Below, piece after piece: positions 1 to 7,873 of a DNA stretch of 64,000 bases. This DNA comes from an uncultured Trueperaceae bacterium (GTDB lineage: Bacteria > Deinococcota > Deinococci > Deinococcales > Trueperaceae). How positions within the stretch are numbered: position 1 is the first letter of the stretch; each line of letters begins with the position of its first letter. The notes beneath the pieces were generated by a model that saw only the letters and a list, made by a program, of their open reading frames with translations, was not told where the DNA came from and did no database searches. Both the position numbers and the translations under genes were made by a program. The stretch covers positions 1 through 64,000 of the forward strand of contig CALCHY010000048.1 in NCBI GenBank assembly GCA_937907415.1. The letters run 5' to 3'.

Positions 1-2233
1 TCATCAGGTGAGACTGGAGGGCTTTCTTCTCTCCCATCCACCAGAAGCGTTGCGACGCGGTGGGATCGTTCGCTAGGGTGCGCTCAAGTGCGGTGACGGC
101 CGATACGGGGTCGCCGCCGGCGGCGATGCGGTTGGCTACGTCGAGGCTGGCGTGCAGCGCGCACCCGAAGCTAGTGAAGCCAGCCGCTACGGGGTCCACT
201 TCGGCCAAGAGCGCGCTGGCTCGCTCGTGTTGGCCTTGGGCGATCGCGAGAGCCGCGCGTTGAACGGTTTGGTCGATGACCTCGGTGCTGGCGCGCGGTT
301 CTGGCATCTCGAGCAGGAGTTGGGCGGCTTCGTCAATGCGACCACAACGCAGGAGCGCGAGTTGGTACATGGCGGTGCTGCGGCTGCGCACGATGGGGTC
401 GTGCTTGGCGAGCTGGTAGGCGCGCTTGAGTGATTGCGCGCCGTCCTCTATGCGCCCGTCCATCATGAGAGCAACGCCCCGGTACCGGTAGATGAACTGC
501 AGGGTGCGTGGGTGCGGTCTGGGAGCGCGAGAGCGGTACTCTTCCAGGTCAGCCAGGAGCTCGTGCGCGCGTTCTTGGGCGAGCATGGCTTCGCTCACGG
601 CGGCCAGGTAGAGGCGGTCGGCTTCGTTGAAGGGCTCAGCAGCGCTGGTCTTGAGGTGCGATCTCACTCGCTCGATCTCACTGGTGTCAGTGAGGCCCCG
701 GAAGTGATACTCCAGGGCGCGGACCGTCAGGCTGGTGGCGGTGTCGCCGTGCCCGTACCGCATGGCCAGGCGGATCTGGCGAGCGGCGGCGCCTGCGGCC
801 TGGAAGCCGCCTATCAATGATTCGAGCGCAACCAGCATGAACCCGAGGTATAGGTGCCAGACCGGGTCACGCGGCCCTAGCTCCCAGCCTTCGCGGGCAA
901 CCTCGCGCGCAGTAAGGACGTCGTCAACGAACATGGCTTTCTTCAGGCGGCTCACGTGCGCTATTTGACTGTCGGGATCGAGTTGCAGCGCGCGCTTCAT
1001 GAGTTGATGGCCTTTGGCTGCGAGGTACGTGGGATCGGCTTTGCTGCCTGGCTCAACGTCGACTTGGCTGGCGTACCCGGCGGCGTAGAGGGCCTTGAGG
1101 TCACGCGAGACGTTGACTAGGGCGATGCCGGCAACGTGCTTGAGGTACGCCTGCTTAGCGGCCGGCAGCCTCTGGAGCGGTAGGGCGTCGGTTACGTCGA
1201 CGATCTCCTGCCAGCGTTGGTTGCTGGCGAGCGCGCTGGTGTAGTCGCGCAGTACGCGCGCGAGTTGGTGCCACGCTTGCGCTTCGTGCAGGAGGTCGAG
1301 CGCGTGGCGGGTGTCGCCGCGAAGTTCGGCGTGGTCGGCGGTGGCCAACAGGGAATGCCGGTGCTGAGTGGGGTTGTTCTTGAGCGCCTTGAGGAGCGTG
1401 TCGCGCACGAGGTTGTGAGGGCGGAGTTCGCCCAGGCCGCCGCGGTGCACGGGCAAGCCGGATTCGATGACGGTGGCCTGCCACTCGGCTGGTGGGATGC
1501 CGGTGACGCGTTCGGCGAGCGCTTCACTCCAGACGGTTGAAGTGGAGAGGAGCGTGACGAGCTCGCGCACGGGATCGGGGAGTTTGTCGAGCGCGCGCTG
1601 TATGAGGCCGGTTAGGCCGCCTTCGTCGTCGCCTTGTTGGTTGAGGGTGGCGACGGCGACGGGCCACCCGCCGTGACTGTCGTAGCGCGTGAGGGCGGGG
1701 GTGTCTTCCCCGCCGAGCGCGATGATCTCGTCTCGTGTGAAGGCGAGGTCGTTGCTGGTTAGGACGTTGATGCTGGCTTCTGGGATGCCTGGATACGCGC
1801 CGTGGGGGTAGCGCGCGCGGCGCAAGGCGATGAGGAGGGTGATGGGCGCCTGCCCTGAGAGGGCGGCGCGCATGAGGCCGAGGATGGCGTCGGTGTGGAT
1901 GCGTTCGGCTTCGTCGACGATTAGTAGTAGTCGCGTGTCTGGGTCGAGTTGTGCGGTGAGGTTCTCTAGGGAGCGGGAGTCGCCGTGGTTCGGAGCGAGG
2001 CACCCTTGGAGCGTGAGCTGTTGCCAGAGTTCATTGGTGAAGCGCGTGGGGTCGGCGTGGTCCGCGTGGCCCGTGATCCAGAGGCTTTCGCCTGGCCAGT
2101 CCTCGAGGGTTTGAGCGGCGGCCCAGGTCTTCCCCCAGCCGCTTGGCGCTACGAGCATTGTGATGGGCTTGCCACTCCCCAGGATGAGGTTGCTGATGCG
2201 GGGGCGTGGGTGGGTGCGTCTCGTCACGGTCAT
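1..2233 (-). CDS. MalT-like STAND ATPase with TPR-like repeats (3' end outside window)
   Basis: Open from the ATG at 2233 through the left edge of the window, so the C-terminus is missing (744 codons seen). Near residues 28-36 there is a Walker A-like motif (APSGWGKT) and near residue 105 a Walker B (LLLIVDEAE). A region resembling the winged-helix part of MalT/LuxR-type ATPases follows, then a long all-helical stretch rich in Ala, Leu and paired Tyr/Arg that reads as TPR-like repeats. This order (P-loop NTPase, then helical repeats) is that of MalT-family signal-sensing activators or BTAD/SARP-like regulators. No DNA-binding domain lies in the visible part; in MalT it is C-terminal and would be off the window. 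The start sits back to back with a response regulator, suggesting a shared control region. Ligand unknown. Confidence 0.75.
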   Translation of the reverse strand, partial: MTVTRRTHPRPRISNLILGSGKPITMLVAPSGWGKTWAAAQTLEDWPGESLWITGHADHADPTRFTNELWQQLTLQGCLAPNHGDSRSLENLTAQLDPDTRLLLIVDEAERIHTDAILGLMRAALSGQAPITLLIALRRARYPHGAYPGIPEASINVLTSNDLAFTRDEIIALGGEDTPALTRYDSHGGWPVAVATLNQQGDDEGGLTGLIQRALDKLPDPVRELVTLLSTSTVWSEALAERVTGIPPAEWQATVIESGLPVHRGGLGELRPHNLVRDTLLKALKNNPTQHRHSLLATADHAELRGDTRHALDLLHEAQAWHQLARVLRDYTSALASNQRWQEIVDVTDALPLQRLPAAKQAYLKHVAGIALVNVSRDLKALYAAGYASQVDVEPGSKADPTYLAAKGHQLMKRALQLDPDSQIAHVSRLKKAMFVDDVLTAREVAREGWELGPRDPVWHLYLGFMLVALESLIGGFQAAGAAARQIRLAMRYGHGDTATSLTVRALEYHFRGLTDTSEIERVRSHLKTSAAEPFNEADRLYLAAVSEAMLAQERAHELLADLEEYRSRAPRPHPRTLQFIYRYRGVALMMDGRIEDGAQSLKRAYQLAKHDPIVRSRSTAMYQLALLRCGRIDEAAQLLLEMPEPRASTEVIDQTVQRAALAIAQGQHERASALLAEVDPVAAGFTSFGCALHASLDVANRIAAGGDPVSAVTALERTLANDPTASQRFWWMGEKKALQSHLM

Positions 2234-2313
2234 GATTGTGCTCGTTCGGCGTGCGGGGGGGTGTAGGCAGCGGAGCGAAACGCTCGTTGGTTACAGTGTA
2301 CCTTCGGGGTGTA

Positions 2314-3048
2314 GTGCGAGAAGGTAGTAACACGACTCACAACCACTCTGGCAACGTCGTCTTGGTGTTGGACGACGATGCGCTTCACCTGGAGATGATC
2401 AGTGAGCGCATTGGGTCCGAGGGGTACCGGGTAGTGCAGACCCAAACGCCTGAGGAGGCGGTAGCGGCAGCCGGCGAGGTGGACTTCGTGATTCTGGACT
2501 TCTACCTGCCGGGTCTTCCCGAGAACGAGTACGTGGCGTTCGTGCGGCGCCTGCGGGCGCAGAACCCGTCGTTGTCTGGCGCGTTGTTGACGAGCGAGCG
2601 GGGGAATAACGCGCGCATGACGGCGGCGCACTCTGGCTTGTCTTGGTTCTACAAGCCGGACTTGCAGCGGGACTTCAAGGTGCTGCTGGAGGCCATTGAC
2701 GAGGCAACCGCCGACATGGAGCCTGTCGATGTGTTCGGCGCTAGGTACCACCGGCGCGCGAAGCAGGTGACGGTGGGTGGGGTGACAGCCACCTTGCGCC
2801 CGACCGCTTACCGCCTGCTGGACATGTTGCGTCAGACGCCAAACGAGCCCGTGTCGTACGACGAGCTGTGCGCCTGCTTGGATCAGGGGCCCCTGGCGAC
2901 GTACTCGGCATTGAAGAACCAAATCAAGAACCTGCGGACTGACTTACGCGACCATGGCGTTGAGGCGCACATAGAGGCAGTTAGGGGCGAAGCGTACGTG
3001 CTGAGGGACATCAGCGTGGGTGACTCGGACAAGTGGAGCGTGGTCTGA
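2314..3048 (+). CDS. OmpR-like response regulator (receiver plus winged helix)
   Basis: The N-terminal half is a CheY-like receiver: acidic triad LDDD in the first strand, phospho-acceptor Asp in VILDFYLP, a Thr/Ser-bearing strand (LLTS) and the switch Lys in FYKPD. The C-terminal about 100 residues contain a winged-helix pattern (LRPTAYRLLDML, then KNQIKNLRTDL and a hairpin ending AYVLRD), as in OmpR/PhoB proteins, so a DNA-binding transcription factor is likely. The reading frame extends upstream to an ATG at 2236, but that lies two bases from the divergent ATPase start, so I prefer the GTG at 2314, about 15 residues before the first strand; a GTG at 2296 is also possible. No histidine kinase gene is seen nearby. 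Confidence 0.8.
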   Translation: MREGSNTTHNHSGNVVLVLDDDALHLEMISERIGSEGYRVVQTQTPEEAVAAAGEVDFVILDFYLPGLPENEYVAFVRRLRAQNPSLSGALLTSERGNNARMTAAHSGLSWFYKPDLQRDFKVLLEAIDEATADMEPVDVFGARYHRRAKQVTVGGVTATLRPTAYRLLDMLRQTPNEPVSYDELCACLDQGPLATYSALKNQIKNLRTDLRDHGVEAHIEAVRGEAYVLRDISVGDSDKWSVV

Positions 3049-3068
3049 GCGCCTGCTGAAACGAGGCG

Positions 3069-3088
3069 CGCCCCCGTGGTCGGGGGCG
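3069..3088. terminator. Hairpin between convergent genes
   Basis: Perfect 8-bp stem (CGCCCCCG, loop TGGT, CGGGGGCG) midway between the response regulator stop and the stop of the minus-strand gene at 3117. No good T-tract on either side; a bidirectional terminator is likely from position. Confidence 0.5.
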
Positions 3089-3116
3089 GCTCGGCTCATC
3101 ATCAGGCTTGGACGAA

Positions 3117-3458
3117 TCAGATGAACATGGTTGGGGGCGCGGCGCGGTGGCCGACGCTGGCCATACCGACCGGCGGCACGTCCGCGAGCTCTTCGGGAGC
3201 GTCCTCGGTGGTTACTTCCATGAGTACCGCAGTGAGGTAGGCGTCGTCGCGCAGGGCGCGAAGAACCTTCTCGTTGCAGACGGGAGTGAGTTCGTGGTCT
3301 TCGTTCCACTCGAGGCGGATGCGTTCGCCGCCGTTGGGATAGTACACACGGACGACGCTGCTCTTCTTGCCCCGCAGCTCGAGGTCGACTCGAGCGGCCC
3401 CCGCCGCGTCACTGGTGAGGTGGTCCATGATGCTGAGATGGTCGATGCTTAGGCGCAT
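3117..3458 (-). CDS. Small acidic protein of unknown function
   Basis: A 113-residue reading frame with a strong Shine-Dalgarno (GGAGGAG) 7 bases before the ATG, which decides strand and start against the overlapping plus-strand frame. The middle alternates beta-like segments (VDLELRGKKSSVVRVYYP, then ERIRLEW) with acidic loops, suggesting a compact beta-rich cytoplasmic fold. There is no signal peptide or membrane segment and no motif I can assign. It stands alone between a convergent regulator and a secreted-protein gene, and an 8-bp inverted repeat 60-90 bases upstream may be its operator. Confidence 0.65.
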   Translation of the reverse strand: MRLSIDHLSIMDHLTSDAAGAARVDLELRGKKSSVVRVYYPNGGERIRLEWNEDHELTPVCNEKVLRALRDDAYLTAVLMEVTTEDAPEELADVPPVGMASVGHRAAPPTMFI

Positions 3459-3517
3459 TGCTTATCTCCTCCGAGAATGAAGATATCCATGGGCCCAAAA
3501 CGGTTGGTAAACCTAAC

Positions 3518-3547
3518 GGTAACGGCGGCAGGGGGCGGGCCGTTACC
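3518..3547. promoter_or_regulatory. Inverted repeat, possible operator
   Basis: GGTAACGG at 3518-3525 and CCGTTACC at 3540-3547 form a perfect 8-bp inverted repeat 14 bases apart; related half-sites (GGTAAACC, AACGG) lie just downstream on the same side. It lies upstream of the minus-strand gene starting at 3458 and downstream of the gene ending at 3585, so it could be an operator or a transcript hairpin. Confidence 0.35.
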
Positions 3548-3584
3548 AATCCCGCTCCGTTCCTAGATCGAACTGTTTGTGCGT

Positions 3585-4079
3585 CTACTGCGAGATATAC
3601 AGCATCGTCCAGACGGCCTGGAGCTGGCGCCACAAACCGATCCGGTCGAGCAGCGCTCCTTGTTCTTGGTAGGTGAGTCCGGGCGGACTACTGAGGGCGG
3701 AGAGGTATTCGCGAGCACGCACGATGGCGGCATAGCCCGCACCAACGCCCTGGTCGAGCGTGGTGTCGTTGGTCGTGGCGGACGCGACGGATTGGAACTC
3801 TTGAGCGAGTGCCGTTGACTCATGGTAAAGGCTGATTGCCTTTGCGATGCTGCTTGGCGACAGGTCTGCCAGGGTGAAGGTGTGGGCGGGGTTGTCAGGG
3901 TCGTACAGGACTAGGGCCTCGTTGGAGATTGGGAGGAAGTCGCCGAACCAGGCGTACTGCCTCTGAAGCAAGTCGAGCGCGTCACCCTGCCTCTGAAGCA
4001 AGTCGAGCGCGTCTGTTTGGGCTTGGGCCGTCGCTAGGACGGCGAGCGCAAGAGCAAGTGCTGCGGTGTGTCTGAGCAT
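3585..4079 (-). CDS. Secreted protein of unknown function with duplicated peptide
   Basis: I start at the internal ATG (4079), not the longer frame, because it begins a clear signal peptide (MLRHTAALALALAVLATAQA) and is preceded by GGGGAGA. The mature protein of about 144 residues begins with two tandem DALDLLQRQ units separated by Gly, coded by an exact DNA repeat, followed by a mainly helical, Ala/Ser-rich region ending TMLYISQ. It lies directly downstream of the pilin gene and its terminator. Export to the periplasm or outside is likely; I recognise no family and infer no function. Confidence 0.65.
   Translation of the reverse strand: MLRHTAALALALAVLATAQAQTDALDLLQRQGDALDLLQRQYAWFGDFLPISNEALVLYDPDNPAHTFTLADLSPSSIAKAISLYHESTALAQEFQSVASATTNDTTLDQGVGAGYAAIVRAREYLSALSSPPGLTYQEQGALLDRIGLWRQLQAVWTMLYISQ
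3957..4013. repeat. Exact 27-bp direct repeat, period 30
   Basis: Copies at 3957-3983 and 3987-4013 are identical and in frame, encoding DALDLLQRQ twice just after the signal peptide of the secreted protein. The perfect identity suggests a recent slippage duplication. Confidence 0.9.
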
Positions 4080-4133
4080 CCGATTCTCCCCGGGCCTTGT
4101 TGGTTTGGTCCTAGATTGCTCCTCTGTAATGGG

Positions 4134-4167
4134 AAGAGCCCCGCAGCTGTCACGCTGCGGGGCTCTT
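4134..4167 (-). terminator. Rho-independent-like terminator of the pilin gene
   Basis: A 13-bp perfect stem (4134-4146 with 4155-4167), 8-base loop, lies 22 bases after the pilin stop codon. The T-tract is weak. Confidence 0.75.
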
Positions 4168-4188
4168 CTGGCCAACTAGGGCTGGAGC

Positions 4189-4779
4189 TTACGGGAGGTC
4201 GGCGACGGTGCCGCCCTGACCGTCGAAGACGGGGCAGTTGTCCACGGCTTCGGCGGTGACTCCCTGGAGTACCTGCACGCCTTCGTTCGGGGTGAGGATG
4301 TAGGTGTGGTAATTCTCGGTGTCCTGCGAGTTCCAGCGGGCGACCACGCAGTAGCCGGAGTGCGCGTCGGGAATGTTGCTGCGCACGACCATGCTGATGT
4401 TCTCCGGCATGGCGATCTCGAACTCGCCGTCGAACGCACCCTTGGTGCCGTCGTTGCTGCCGTCACCCACCGCAGCGGTAGCGGTGCTGGAGAGGAAGTT
4501 CGTCACGAAGGTCGGGGCGCCGAAGAAGACTTCGTCGCCGGCCGCGACGCGCTCATCGACGTCGAGTTCGCCGGGGTAGTAGAAGCCGCCGTCGGCGTAG
4601 CCGATTTCCATTTCCTGCGCGAAGTTCTTGAGGAAGGTCTGCACGGCCGAGTTGTTGGCGCGCGCGCGAGCGCCGAGGGCGTTCGGGATGAGGACGGCGG
4701 CGAGCAGGCCGATGATCAGGGTGGCCACGACCAGCTCGATGAGGGTGAAGCCCTGGGTGCGCTTCTGCTTGTGCTGCAT
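4189..4779 (-). CDS. Type IV pilin (PilA-like)
   Basis: Start at the ATG at 4779, preceded by GGAGAAA. The short basic leader ends in Gly and is followed by FTLIELVV, a textbook type III prepilin cleavage site with Phe at +1 and Glu at +5, then the hydrophobic helix LIIGLLAAVLIPNALGARARANN. The mature protein is about 185 residues. Two cysteines near residues 144 and 181 (GYCVVARW, NCPVFDG) can form the C-terminal D-loop disulfide of pilins. It has its own promoter region and a strong terminator, as expected for a highly expressed major pilin. Processing by PilD and assembly by PilB/PilC are inferred. A pseudopilin is the alternative. Confidence 0.92.
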   Translation of the reverse strand: MQHKQKRTQGFTLIELVVATLIIGLLAAVLIPNALGARARANNSAVQTFLKNFAQEMEIGYADGGFYYPGELDVDERVAAGDEVFFGAPTFVTNFLSSTATAAVGDGSNDGTKGAFDGEFEIAMPENISMVVRSNIPDAHSGYCVVARWNSQDTENYHTYILTPNEGVQVLQGVTAEAVDNCPVFDGQGGTVADLP

Positions 4780-4858
4780 GGTGTTTCTCCGGATTCCGCC
4801 CGCGATTGCGGGTCTTCTAAGGTCTGAGCGCGCTTGGGTCTCTTGCGCTCTAAGAGTC

Positions 4859-4864
4859 ATCATA
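4859..4864 (-). promoter_or_regulatory. Candidate -10 box for the pilin gene
   Basis: TATGAT on the minus strand about 80 bases before the pilin ATG, with no clear -35. The leader it would define contains a small hairpin (CCCGC, GATT, GCGGG) near 4799-4812. Confidence 0.4.
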
Positions 4865-4953
4865 CAACAAATAGTAAACTGAGAAAGCATTAGATTACGT
4901 TAACAACGGTCTGCGTGCCGCGAGGTGCCCAGCCGTCACATGCCAAGAAGAAA

Positions 4954-4971
4954 GCCGTCCATAAGGACGGC
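4954..4971 (-). terminator. Terminator of the pilMNOQ operon
   Basis: 7-bp stem GCCGTCC/GGACGGC with tetraloop, then CTTTCTTCTT on the minus strand, 23 bases after the pilQ stop codon. Confidence 0.85.
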
Positions 4972-4993
4972 CTTCCCAGCGGTAAGAGGGGAC

Positions 4994-6688
4994 TTACTCG
5001 ACGATCTCTGCGGTCACCACGATGACGAGCTCGCTCTTGTTGTTCTCGGTCACGTCATGCCTGAAGAGGTTGCCGAGGATGGGGATGGCGCTTAGGATCG
5101 GGACGCCTTGGACGGTGTTTACGAAGCTGTTCTGTATGAGGCCACCGATTACGACTACTTCCTTGTCTCCCACGACGATGTTGGTGGTGAGGCTCTTGTC
5201 GCTGAACCGGAGGCCGGTGAGGTTCTCGAGCTCGCCCTCAAAGCCGCTGACGCTGGTGGTGAGCTGGAGGTCTACCCTGCCGTCGTTGGTGATGCGGGGC
5301 GTGACGGTGACTTGGGTGCCGAAGGTGATGCTGTCGCTTTGCTGCCGGGCGGCGTCGCCTTCGCCGATCTGCACGGCGACGTTGATGTTCCCGCCACTGT
5401 TGAGGGTGGCGGTGCCGTTGTTGGCCACCATGAGCACGGCGTTGTCGAGCGTGCGGGAGAGGCTCTGGCCTTCTAGGGTGTCGAGTACGGCGTTGATGGT
5501 GAGGGCTGTGATGGCCTTGGCGGGGTTGAAGATGAACTGTCCGACGCCGTTCACGAGACTGCCGACTAGGGCTCCGGCGTTGGCGGTGATGCTCAGGCCG
5601 AGGTTCTCGGCTTCGCGTTGCGCGATCTCCTGGATACGCACGGTGACGCGCACCTGTTTGCTTGGCTCATCGAGCTCGAGGACGAGCGTCTCGACTTCGG
5701 GGATGAGGTTCTCGGGAGCGCGGACGACGAGCTTGTTGGTGCGGTCGTCAGGCACGAAGGTGGCGGCTGCGCCTTCTTCGCTGGTGGCGAGGACGGCTTG
5801 GATGGTGGCGGCGAGCTCGGTGGCGCTGGTGTTGCTGACGCGGTAGGTGCGCTCAACGATCTCCGGGGCTTGCTCGCTCTTGATGGCGCCTTCGGCTTCG
5901 CGCGCCTCCAGGAAGGCTTCGTATTCGCTGACGTACTGGCGGATGCCGTCGATCTCGGTTTGGGTGGCGGTGACGCTGATGGCGCGGGCGTTCTCAACGA
6001 CTTGTATGCGGGCGCTGGGGAAGCGGTCAGGGAGTAGTGTGGCTAGGTCCGTTAGGCCGCGCGCTACGGGTACGAAGGCGCTCACCATGGGGTCTGGTTC
6101 GGGGGCTTCCTCCTCGGCGGGGCCGTGGGCTCGGTAGTCGCTGATGAGTTCGCGGATGCGGTCGTGTTGTTCGGTTGTCGCGGTGATGAGGAGGCGGGTG
6201 CCGCCGTTGACGCTTTGGGCGCTTACGCCTGGGTGGAGGCTGGTTATGACGCTGGTGAGTTCGTCGGCTGGGGCGCCGCCGAGGTCGTGGAAGAGCGCCT
6301 CGGGCGTCGCGCGCGGCGCGGCCGGTTCCGTGGCCTGTTGGGGCGCGGTGGCGGCGGGCTGCACGATCAGGGTCGAGCCGGTCTCGCTCACGACTAGGTC
6401 TTCGAGCGTAAGGATGACGGTTAAGACTTCGTAGAAGGGGGTGGGGGTCTCGAACCTGTAGGTGACGGTCTTGTCGGGGAGGTCCTTGGTGAGGATGTTG
6501 ACGCCGGCGCTGGCGCCTAAAAGGGCGAGGGCGTCCGAGAGCTTCACGCCGTCGACGGTGGTGACGAGTTGGACGGGAGCTTGGTACTTGGGGTTGGCCT
6601 CGAGAGCGCGCATGGGGCTGTTCGCGGCCGAGTAGGTGACTGCGAGGAGCGCGAGGAGGCTGACTAGCAGGTGTGCGAGGCGTGGCAT
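4994..6688 (-). CDS. pilQ: Type IV pilus secretin PilQ
   Basis: 564 residues with an N-terminal signal peptide (to about residue 22). The order is a secretin N0-like domain (residues 30-110, VNILTKDLPDKTVTYRF), Pro/Glu-rich linkers, two N1/KH-like repeats (residues 190-340, ending VVRAPENLIPEVETLVLELD), and the C-terminal secretin domain with VTPRITNDGRVDLQLTTSVS and VVVIGGLIQ. It should form the outer-membrane channel through which the pilus exits. It is shorter than many PilQ proteins and lacks an AMIN domain that I can see. It is the last gene of the dsbA-like-pilM-pilN-pilO-pilQ operon, 9 bases after pilO, with GGAG before the ATG, and is followed by a strong terminator. Confidence 0.93.
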   Translation of the reverse strand: MPRLAHLLVSLLALLAVTYSAANSPMRALEANPKYQAPVQLVTTVDGVKLSDALALLGASAGVNILTKDLPDKTVTYRFETPTPFYEVLTVILTLEDLVVSETGSTLIVQPAATAPQQATEPAAPRATPEALFHDLGGAPADELTSVITSLHPGVSAQSVNGGTRLLITATTEQHDRIRELISDYRAHGPAEEEAPEPDPMVSAFVPVARGLTDLATLLPDRFPSARIQVVENARAISVTATQTEIDGIRQYVSEYEAFLEAREAEGAIKSEQAPEIVERTYRVSNTSATELAATIQAVLATSEEGAAATFVPDDRTNKLVVRAPENLIPEVETLVLELDEPSKQVRVTVRIQEIAQREAENLGLSITANAGALVGSLVNGVGQFIFNPAKAITALTINAVLDTLEGQSLSRTLDNAVLMVANNGTATLNSGGNINVAVQIGEGDAARQQSDSITFGTQVTVTPRITNDGRVDLQLTTSVSGFEGELENLTGLRFSDKSLTTNIVVGDKEVVVIGGLIQNSFVNTVQGVPILSAIPILGNLFRHDVTENNKSELVIVVTAEIVE

Positions 6689-6697
6689 GGGGGTCTC

Positions 6698-7300
6698 CTA
6701 GTTGGCCTTTACGTGGGCGGTGAGCGTGAAGCGGGTGATTAGCAGGGGGTCGTTCGGGTCGCCGCCGCTCTTGGCGATCTGCAACTCTTGTAGGCTCACG
6801 CCGGCGCGGGCTTCGAGGGCATTCAGGGCGGTCATGGCGGCGGAGTACGTGCCGGTGGCGTCGAGGGTGAAGGTGGCCTTGCGGTAGGGCCCTACGATGG
6901 CCTCCCACGTCTTGGGCGCCTCAGCTTGTGTGACGTCAAGCCCGGCTTCGGCGAGCGCGGTAGTCAGCGCCTCGCCGTAATCAGCCGCGGCTTCGAGTTC
7001 GCCTACGAAGCCGGCGTAAGCGCCGTACTCGGCGTCCAGTTGGTCGGCGTTCTCTTCGAGCTCGCGGATCTCGGCCTCTAGTTCGGTGACGCGCTCGCGG
7101 TTCTCGGTTAGGCGGCTTTCGGTGCGGCGCAGGTCGTTCTGGAGTTGCTGGATGTTGTTGCCGTCGGGCAGGGCGGCGAGCGCGTACCAGGCGCCGGTGC
7201 CTGCAATAACCATGACGATCCAGGCGCTCATGAGCTGCCTGGGGGTTATGCGCCGCTTGCGGGGCGCTTGGTCTTTGCGGGTGTTCTTCTTCTTGCTCAT
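6698..7300 (-). CDS. pilO: Pilus inner-membrane assembly protein PilO
   Basis: 200 residues: a basic cytoplasmic tail, one membrane helix (about 23-45, LMSAWIVMVIAGTGAWYALAAL), a long coiled coil (50-95, rich in Glu and Leu) and an alpha/beta periplasmic domain (YRKATFTLDATGTYSAAMTALNALE). This is the PilO layout; PilO dimerises with PilN in the alignment complex between PilM and PilQ. The ATG overlaps the pilN stop codon by four bases (ATGA), implying translational coupling. Confidence 0.88.
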   Translation of the reverse strand: MSKKKNTRKDQAPRKRRITPRQLMSAWIVMVIAGTGAWYALAALPDGNNIQQLQNDLRRTESRLTENRERVTELEAEIRELEENADQLDAEYGAYAGFVGELEAAADYGEALTTALAEAGLDVTQAEAPKTWEAIVGPYRKATFTLDATGTYSAAMTALNALEARAGVSLQELQIAKSGGDPNDPLLITRFTLTAHVKAN

Positions 7301-7872
7301 GGTGTCACCGCCGTCATGTTGGGTTCGAGCGCGAACTCGAGTTGGCCGTCGAAGCTGAAGCGTCCGTCGGCTTCTTGCTTGACGGTCGGGGAGGCTTGGA
7401 GGAGTCCGAGGGTGTTGAGTCGTTGGAAGCGGTCTTGGATGGGTTGCCCGCCGAGGGCGCGGCCTTTGATGGTGACGACGAGGCGGCCGGTTTCGCCGCG
7501 GTGGGCGGTGATGCGGTCGAGCGTGATGCTGGGGTACTGGTCGTCAGCGAAGGTGATTAGGGCGCGTTGCATGGCTTCTGCGGCCGCGGCGGTCTCCTGG
7601 GGGAGCGTGGCGAGGTGGGTGAGGGTGTCGTCGCGGCCCTGTAGGCGGGTATTGAGGTCCTGCACTTGGCGCGTGAGGGTCGGCACGGGTTGGATCTCTG
7701 CTTCGGTGATGCTGATGCTGTGCTGCAGGTCGTTCTTGACCTGCTGATTGCTGATTTGGGTGCTGCCGATCCAGAGGCCGCTGGCGAGCGTGAGGCCGAT
7801 GGCGGTGAGCGCCAGGAGGCGGGATTGGCGCCTTACGGTTTCGGTTTCGGGGAGCAGGTTGAGGTCTTGCAC
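7297..7872 (-). CDS. pilN: Pilus inner-membrane assembly protein PilN
   Basis: 191 residues. The N-terminus MQDLNLLPE matches the conserved INLLP motif by which PilN binds the groove of PilM. One membrane helix follows (about 19-38), then a coiled coil and a ferredoxin-like periplasmic domain (TGRLVVTIKGRALGGQPIQDRFQRL). GTG start two bases after the pilM stop codon. It acts in the inner membrane, linking cytoplasmic PilM to PilO and the secretin. Confidence 0.9.
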   Translation of the reverse strand: MQDLNLLPETETVRRQSRLLALTAIGLTLASGLWIGSTQISNQQVKNDLQHSISITEAEIQPVPTLTRQVQDLNTRLQGRDDTLTHLATLPQETAAAAEAMQRALITFADDQYPSITLDRITAHRGETGRLVVTIKGRALGGQPIQDRFQRLNTLGLLQASPTVKQEADGRFSFDGQLEFALEPNMTAVTP

Positions 7873-7873
7873 G

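Noticed and set aside
1830..2114. Plus-strand frames in the first 2 kb
   Set aside because: They overlap the ATPase gene, which reads without stops on the minus strand and has ATPase motifs.
3108..3452. Plus-strand frame opposite the small gene at 3117-3458
   Set aside because: The minus-strand frame has a strong ribosome site and better composition.
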